The position numbers were made by a program, and so were the translations under genes. From the NCBI GenBank assembly GCA_003695675.1, contig RFIA01000032.1, positions 1 to 56,480 of the forward strand: DNA of 56,480 nt, given 5' to 3'. Positions 52,464 to 56,480 of the stretch are shown here, piece by piece. Under the pieces are notes generated by a model that was given only the letters and a program-made list of their open reading frames with translations, was not told the origin of the DNA and searched no databases. The DNA comes from Chloroflexota bacterium (GTDB lineage: Bacteria > Chloroflexota > Anaerolineae > Aggregatilineales > Phototrophicaceae). How positions within the stretch are numbered: the first letter of the stretch is position 1; each line of letters opens with the position of its first letter.

Positions 52464-53414
52464 ATGTCGCCTGTAATAATTGGCATTTTGGTCGTTGTTG
52501 GTGGAATTATCATTGCAGGGTTGGTATATGCTGGCCTGAAGGAAGATGACGAAGAGCGCGACCCGTTGCAAGAACGCCTTGCAATTATGGTCGAAAATGA
52601 AGAGGTGCCGCAATCACTCGAAGACATTGAAATGTCAATGTCTTTCACTGATCGTGTCTTGTTACCCTTCTTCAAAAGACTAGCATCCGTTACGGCCAAA
52701 TTCACCCCACAAAAACAAATCGAAGAAACTACGAGAATGATTGAATTGGCGGGTATGTCCGGTTCAATGGAGCCAACAACATTCTTCGCCATTCGTGTAT
52801 TCGCCACAGTCGGGCTTGCTTTATTAGCAATTATCGTCTTCTTTGTATTTGGGTCTGTCTCACCGGGCAATGCGCTGCTCTACACATTAGGTGCTGGGGG
52901 TCTCGGTTATTTCTATCCATCTCTGTGGATTCGCGGCAAAATTAATAAGCGCCAAGACGCAATCATTAAAGCGCTTCCCGACGCATTAGATTTGCTTGTC
53001 ATCGCGGTTGAGGCTGGGCTTGGCTTTGACGCTGCAATGGGCAAAGTCTATGAAAAGTGGGACAACGAACTAGCAATCGCTTTTGGACGTGTGTTACGCG
53101 AAATTCAGCTTGGTAAGATGCGCCGCGAAGCACTGAAAGATATGTCTGACCGTATGGATGTGCCTGATGTCACTGCATTCACAGCAGCCATCATTCAAGC
53201 TGACCAACTTGGTGTGAGCATGTCAACCATCTTGCGCGTACAGTCCGACCAGATGCGTACCAAACGTCGGCAACGTGCACAAGAAAAGGCGCAGCAAGCC
53301 CCCGTCAAAATGATGATCCCCATGGTTTTGCTGATCTTCCCATCGTTGTGGATTGTGTTGCTTGGCCCGGCAGTTATTCGACTTATTGACAGCGGTGTTC
53401 TGGGAGGATTTTAA
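52464..53414 (+). CDS. tadC: Tad inner-membrane platform protein TadC
   Basis: The 316-residue partner of TadB has the same fold: an N-terminal helix (about 4-24), an acidic stretch, two helices (about 107-155), then the T2SSF core ALPDALDLLVIAVEAGLGFDAAM and TAAIIQADQLGVSMSTILR in two consecutive segments, ending in a last membrane helix. The TadC-type signature AEGLGFDAAM-like segment is present. It ends the operon; a clear terminator lies 90 bases further on. No tadD-like or prepilin gene follows. Confidence 0.92.
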   Translation: MSPVIIGILVVVGGIIIAGLVYAGLKEDDEERDPLQERLAIMVENEEVPQSLEDIEMSMSFTDRVLLPFFKRLASVTAKFTPQKQIEETTRMIELAGMSGSMEPTTFFAIRVFATVGLALLAIIVFFVFGSVSPGNALLYTLGAGGLGYFYPSLWIRGKINKRQDAIIKALPDALDLLVIAVEAGLGFDAAMGKVYEKWDNELAIAFGRVLREIQLGKMRREALKDMSDRMDVPDVTAFTAAIIQADQLGVSMSTILRVQSDQMRTKRRQRAQEKAQQAPVKMMIPMVLLIFPSLWIVLLGPAVIRLIDSGVLGGF

Positions 53415-53504
53415 TTGTCGGTTGCACTTACATGTACCTAACAAAATATCTAAACCTAGAGAGATTTTGATGCTAGGTAGATTATCAAATCGCATTCAAC
53501 AAAC

Positions 53505-53532
53505 AAAAGCCCGGACGATGACTGGGCTTTTT
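53505..53532 (+). terminator. Terminator of the cpaB-tadZABC operon
   Basis: AAAAGCCCGG and CTGGGCTTTT pair over ten base pairs (one G-U) with a 7-nt loop and a run of five T residues. It lies 90 bases after the tadC stop and immediately before the probable GTG start of comF. Confidence 0.82.
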
Positions 53533-54195
53533 GTGTCTAAATTATTCTGGGGACAACTGGTAACATATACGCTGGACTTGATCTTTCCACCACAGTGTGC
53601 CGGCTGTGGTCGAATAGATACGCATTGGTGTGACAATTGTCAACGCGAGGTTGTTGAGCAACCACTTCCACCTATACAAAACGCGCCTTTTCCGTTGTCA
53701 GGTATCGCATCGGTAGGTATTCACAAAGGCAAGTTAAGAAAAGCTGTTCAAGCACTGAAATATGATAATGAACGCTCATTAGCACAGTATCCGTTGGGGG
53801 CGTTACTATTCACACGATTAGAATCATTAGATTGGACAATTGACACAATTATTCCCGTGCCATTACACACCAATCGTTACCGCAAGAGAGGCTATAATCA
53901 ATCGCAGCTACTCAGTGAAGCGCTGGCGGAGTATGCCATGCTACCGGTTATCACTCATGCACTGTATCGAAATCGTGATACCCCCCCGCAGGTCGGATTA
54001 GACTCGCACGAACGCCAGAGAAATGTCAGTGGCGCTTTCGCGGCCAATCCCTATCTCGTTCATCAAAAAAATATTCTTTTGCTCGACGATGTTTACACGA
54101 CGGGCGCAACAATGCGTGCCTGTGCTGAAGCATTGACTGCTGCTGGCGCGCATCAAATCTATGGACTTACTGTAACCGTTGCTGAACCTAATTAG
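53533..54195 (+). CDS. comF: ComF/ComFC family phosphoribosyltransferase-like protein
   Basis: About 220 residues. An N-terminal zinc knuckle is visible in FPPQCAGCGR and WCDNC. The PRTase fold follows with IPVPLHTNRYRKRGYNQSQLL and the PRPP loop ILLLDDVYTTGATMRAC. ComF proteins are needed for DNA uptake in naturally competent bacteria, though many non-competent species carry one. The start is uncertain: the frame is open to 53353, but the tadC terminator lies across 53505-53532, so I take the GTG at 53533. An ATG at 53470 with AGAGAG upstream would put the terminator inside the gene. It neighbours hpf, a common order in other bacteria. Confidence 0.85.
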   Translation: MSKLFWGQLVTYTLDLIFPPQCAGCGRIDTHWCDNCQREVVEQPLPPIQNAPFPLSGIASVGIHKGKLRKAVQALKYDNERSLAQYPLGALLFTRLESLDWTIDTIIPVPLHTNRYRKRGYNQSQLLSEALAEYAMLPVITHALYRNRDTPPQVGLDSHERQRNVSGAFAANPYLVHQKNILLLDDVYTTGATMRACAEALTAAGAHQIYGLTVTVAEPN

Positions 54196-54203
54196 CTTAC
54201 CAT

Positions 54204-54225
54204 CTTGCATCCCAAAAGGAGCAAG
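54204..54225 (+). other. Hairpin between comF and the conserved RNA element
   Basis: CTTGC-A-TCC pairs with GGA-GCAAG (eight base pairs with one bulged A) around a CAAAA loop. A weak T-run follows. It may be the comF terminator, or the first hairpin of the hpf leader, as at 44689-44717. Confidence 0.45.
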
Positions 54226-54236
54226 CCAATTTTGTA

Positions 54237-54296
54237 GAAAGGAGAGATGGCGCACTCCCTGTCGCCCAAAAGCGGCAGTCTCCTGCGCTTTTTTCT
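54237..54296 (+). ncRNA. Conserved hairpin leader, copy 2 (before hpf)
   Basis: It opens with the same 12 bases, GAAAGGAGAGAT, as the copy at 44746. Stems: GGCGCA with TGCGCT, a 4x5 internal loop, CTGTCG with CGGCAG, and an 8-nt loop; it ends directly at the hpf ATG. Compared with copy 1, a G-C pair becomes A-U and G-U or U-G pairs become A-U or U-A, so the stems are kept while the bases change. A 17-codon frame starting at 54247 ends as ATGA on the hpf start, but the frame is not kept in copy 1. Confidence 0.75.
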
Positions 54297-54887
54297 ATGA
54301 ACGTGACTATCCGAGGCCAAAATATTGGAATTAATGAGGAATTGGACGAGTACACACGCAAAAAATTGGATCGTCTTGATCGCTACTTACCCAATATCAG
54401 TGATGTTCGCGTTGATCTTTCACGACAATCTACAAAACGCGGCGAAGATATTTTGATCGCACAAATTACTGTGCGCCACTCACGTGGGGCAATCTTACGG
54501 GCTGAGGAGCGTGCTACAGGCGACATCCGAACAGCAATCAACCACGCAACCGACAATATGTATCGACGGATTCAACGCTTCAAGGGCAAACGAGGACGCA
54601 AAGGACGTGAACGTTTTTCTGCCACAATTGAGGAACTCAATATTGCCGAAGACATCCCAGATTTTGAAACTTACGAAGAAACATCGGACGACGAACTTGA
54701 TGGAGGGCATCGTATTGTACGCCGTAAGACGATAGAGGCGCTCGCCATGAGTGAGGACGAAGCAATCGAGCAGATGGAACTTCTCGGACACAATTTTTTC
54801 ATGTTCTTGAACGGTGAAACTGGGAAGATTAATGTGCTCTATCGTCGCACTGCTGGCGGGTATGGATTGCTCATTCCCGAAGACTAA
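54297..54887 (+). CDS. hpf: Ribosome hibernation promoting factor, long form
   Basis: The 196-residue long-form HPF/RaiA protein dimerises ribosomes into inactive 100S particles during starvation. The N-terminal S30AE domain (about 1-100) starts MNVTIRGQNIGINEELDEYT and holds basic residues (RIQRFKGKRGRKGRER). An acidic linker leads to the C-terminal dimerisation domain (about 140-196) with RRKTIEALAMSEDEAI and LGHNFFMFLNGETGKINVLYRR in two segments. No Shine-Dalgarno lies within 40 bases of the ATG; the conserved RNA hairpin ends at the start codon. A terminator follows. Confidence 0.95.
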   Translation: MNVTIRGQNIGINEELDEYTRKKLDRLDRYLPNISDVRVDLSRQSTKRGEDILIAQITVRHSRGAILRAEERATGDIRTAINHATDNMYRRIQRFKGKRGRKGRERFSATIEELNIAEDIPDFETYEETSDDELDGGHRIVRRKTIEALAMSEDEAIEQMELLGHNFFMFLNGETGKINVLYRRTAGGYGLLIPED

Positions 54888-54906
54888 GCACATCTTCGTG
54901 CAGGCA

Positions 54907-55698
54907 TTAGACATCGACATCAACCGGGGTGTTCTTTTCACCCCGTTTTTGTTGGCACATCTGGGCTAACAGTCGATATTTGACCCACTCATAAAATCCC
55001 ATATACACACTCAAGCGTAAACCATGCAGGCCATCGCGATAAGCCTTTAATGTGACAAAACGCCACCAGAATTGACGTAACGGTTGTAAAATAAAATTGT
55101 GAAAGCGTGGGCATACACCACGTTGAAATAAAATCTGAGCATCATAAGCAATATATTTTCTTTGTTTTTGATGAAATTGCCGAGCATCATCGTAGTTATA
55201 ATGCACAAAGTGGTGCCGCATCAGTCCCGCATCACCATCAAGCACAGCGACTTCATGCACATGGCGAGTCGGGTCAAAATATGCTTGCCCAACTTTCAAC
55301 AAACGCATCTGACAATCTGGATACCAACCCCCGCCAAGTGTCAATTTTCCAAAGATGTAATTGTGTCGCGGAACACACCAGCCTGCGTATCCCGGTAGTT
55401 CAATCACTTGTCGCACTTCATCAGCAAGTTCTGGTGTTACTCTCTCATCGGCATCGACAAACAAAACCCAATCCGTTATAGATTTCACCGCTTCTAACGC
55501 TGCATTGCGTTGTTGTGCATAATTTTCAAATGTATTTTGGATGACTTGCGCACCCGCGTTTTCAGCCAATTTGACCGTATTGTCTTGACTATGCGAATCA
55601 AACACAATCACAGCGTCAGCAAACTGAACACTTGCGACACATGCTGTGATATGTCGTTCTTCGTTATAAGTAAGGATAATAGCTGTCAGATGGGGCAT
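54907..55698 (-). CDS. GT2 glycosyltransferase, WaaE-like
   Basis: The 263-residue cytoplasmic or membrane-associated GT-A transferase begins MPHLTAIILTYNEERHI, the GT2 nucleotide-sugar site. VIVFDSHSQDNTV, an NYAQQRNAALEA segment and the DxD motif in LFVDADERVTPEL follow. GGWYPDCQMRLLK and a histidine-rich HVHEVAVL stretch complete the resemblance to WaaE/KdtX-type transferases. The frame is open upstream to 55965, but the ATG at 55698 shares a base with the upstream stop (TAATG) and begins the GT2 fold. Its last residues (KNTPVDVDV) are encoded by the hpf terminator hairpin. Confidence 0.88.
   Translation of the reverse strand: MPHLTAIILTYNEERHITACVASVQFADAVIVFDSHSQDNTVKLAENAGAQVIQNTFENYAQQRNAALEAVKSITDWVLFVDADERVTPELADEVRQVIELPGYAGWCVPRHNYIFGKLTLGGGWYPDCQMRLLKVGQAYFDPTRHVHEVAVLDGDAGLMRHHFVHYNYDDARQFHQKQRKYIAYDAQILFQRGVCPRFHNFILQPLRQFWWRFVTLKAYRDGLHGLRLSVYMGFYEWVKYRLLAQMCQQKRGEKNTPVDVDV
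54925..54950 (+). terminator. Terminator of hpf, overlapping the end of a convergent gene
   Basis: CGGGGTG and CACCCCG form a 7-bp stem with a 7-nt loop followed by TTTTT. It lies 38 bases after the hpf stop and inside the last codons of the convergent glycosyltransferase gene. Confidence 0.85.
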
Positions 55699-56480
55699 TA
55701 TTTTCGAGCGCTTCGTGCAATGTGGTCGTATGCTTCTCGCAACGAATTCTGTTCTGCATCCAGAGATGGTAATTGACGTATCTTCAAACGCATTCCAAGC
55801 CAAATCATAAAACGCGCGACGAAAACTTTCCAACGTGGGTGATGTTTGCGATACAACCGCAGACGACTCGTCCACAAGTTGACAAGGCTTTCGGGTCGAA
55901 CCTGCGATGTGCTTTGTCCACCGAGATGAACAACTTGAGCGGACGGCACACATTTTGCCCCCCACCCGGCTTTACGAATACGCCACGCCCAATCAATTTC
56001 TTCACAATACATGAAGAATTGCTCATCAAACATGCCGGTTGCTGCAATCACTTCGCGTTTTATCATCATAGCAGCGCCCAATGGGAAATCAATCGCAAAG
56101 GGTTTATGATTAGCATAATCAGTCTGCGCATAGCGTCCATTAAATTCAGCATCAATGAGTCGTCCCGGAGTTGGAAAAAATTCGACCCATAATTGTTTGA
56201 GGCCGGGAAAACGAAAAGCGCTATGTTGAAAAGCTCCGTCGCTATATTCCAATTGAGGGCCAACAATACCCACCGAATCATCAGCCATCAACACATCGTA
56301 CAACGCACGGGTTGCGCCCGGTTTTGTGATTGTATCTGGATTAAGGAAATAAACAGCACTCGGAAGTTCATCGTCAGGCCGCTCCCCAAATCCAATAACG
56401 CGAAGCGCCCAATTATTTGCCCGCCCAAAGCCGAGATTATGTTCACTCGTCAGCAATTTTACCTGAGGGAATTGTTGTGC
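55698..56480 (-). CDS. GT2 glycosyltransferase (rhamnosyltransferase-like), N-terminus cut by window edge
   Basis: The frame is open through base 56480, so the start lies outside; 260 codons are present. The GT-A core is visible as LGFGRANNWALRV, YFLNPDTITKPGA (the DxD position reads NPD), GIVGPQLEYSDGA, PLGAAMMIKREV and FFMYCEEIDWAWRIRKAGW, all typical of GT2 rhamnosyl- or galactosyltransferases acting on surface glycans. The nominal methionine at 56456 is a TTG inside the domain, not a start. It is coupled to the next GT2 gene by a one-base TAATG overlap. Confidence 0.88.
   Translation of the reverse strand, partial: AQQFPQVKLLTSEHNLGFGRANNWALRVIGFGERPDDELPSAVYFLNPDTITKPGATRALYDVLMADDSVGIVGPQLEYSDGAFQHSAFRFPGLKQLWVEFFPTPGRLIDAEFNGRYAQTDYANHKPFAIDFPLGAAMMIKREVIAATGMFDEQFFMYCEEIDWAWRIRKAGWGAKCVPSAQVVHLGGQSTSQVRPESLVNLWTSRLRLYRKHHPRWKVFVARFMIWLGMRLKIRQLPSLDAEQNSLREAYDHIARSARK

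Noticed and set aside
54247-54300. 17-residue leader peptide before hpf as the conserved unit
   Set aside because: The frame has a start and overlaps the hpf ATG, but the equivalent position before the regulator has ATA and is one base longer, so the peptide is not conserved while the RNA stems are.
55698-55965. Longer N-terminus for the WaaE-like glycosyltransferase
   Set aside because: The extension lies inside the upstream GT2 gene, and the GT2 fold starts exactly at the ATG that overlaps the upstream stop.

Overview
The window most likely comes from a member of the Chloroflexota (Anaerolineae side). This is inferred from three things together: a LysW-dependent lysine/arginine gene set, a Flp/Tad pilus system with no secretin, and secreted proteins with Thr/Pro-rich tails next to many GT-C/YfhO-type membrane glycosyltransferases. 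G+C looks close to 50% by eye. No rRNA, tRNA, CRISPR array, transposase or phage gene was seen. Nearly all the DNA is coding and most genes overlap or abut.

Layout. (1) 1-4.4 kb, minus strand: lysW-lysX-lysY-lysZ-lysJ, the carrier-protein pathway for lysine (possibly also arginine/ornithine). Its leader holds two short Lys-rich reading frames and an intrinsic terminator with a competing antiterminator, which looks like ribosome-stalling attenuation. (2) 4.5-10.8 kb, minus: three TadE/TadG-like pilus proteins, one with a von Willebrand A domain and one with Thr/Pro-rich tails, ending at a strong terminator. (3) 10.9-15.1 kb, minus: two OmpR-type response regulators and a GAF-rich histidine kinase. 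(4) 15.2-37.8 kb, minus: twelve tightly packed genes for cell-surface glycan assembly. They comprise a polyprenyl-phosphate glycosylphosphotransferase, two O-antigen-ligase-like proteins with TPR tails, two YfhO-type proteins and seven other GT-C-like membrane proteins. (5) 37.9-41.3 kb, plus: a coiled-coil zinc-ribbon protein and a membrane-anchored P-loop (NACHT-like) HEAT-repeat protein. (6) 41.3-44.4 kb, minus: pgeF-yggS-yggT-yggU and a lipoprotein, a housekeeping set often found near division genes. (7) 44.8-46.9 kb, plus: a NarL/DegU-type regulator and its DegS-type kinase. (8) 47.1-53.4 kb, plus: cpaB-tadZ-tadA-tadB-tadC, the cytoplasmic and inner-membrane motor of the Tad pilus. (9) 53.5-54.9 kb, plus: comF and hpf. 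(10) 54.9-56.5 kb, minus: two GT2 glycosyltransferases, the second cut by the window edge.

How they fit together. Regions 2 and 8 are two halves of one Tad apparatus; prepilin, prepilin peptidase and secretin genes are not in the window. Regions 4 and 10 build surface polysaccharide or glycoprotein glycan. Regions 3 and 7 are sensory modules beside the pilus genes. The two most unusual signals are regulatory RNA. One is a covarying hairpin leader found before both the NarL-type regulator and hpf; it separates a strong Shine-Dalgarno sequence from the start codon. The other is the apparent lysine attenuator before lysW.
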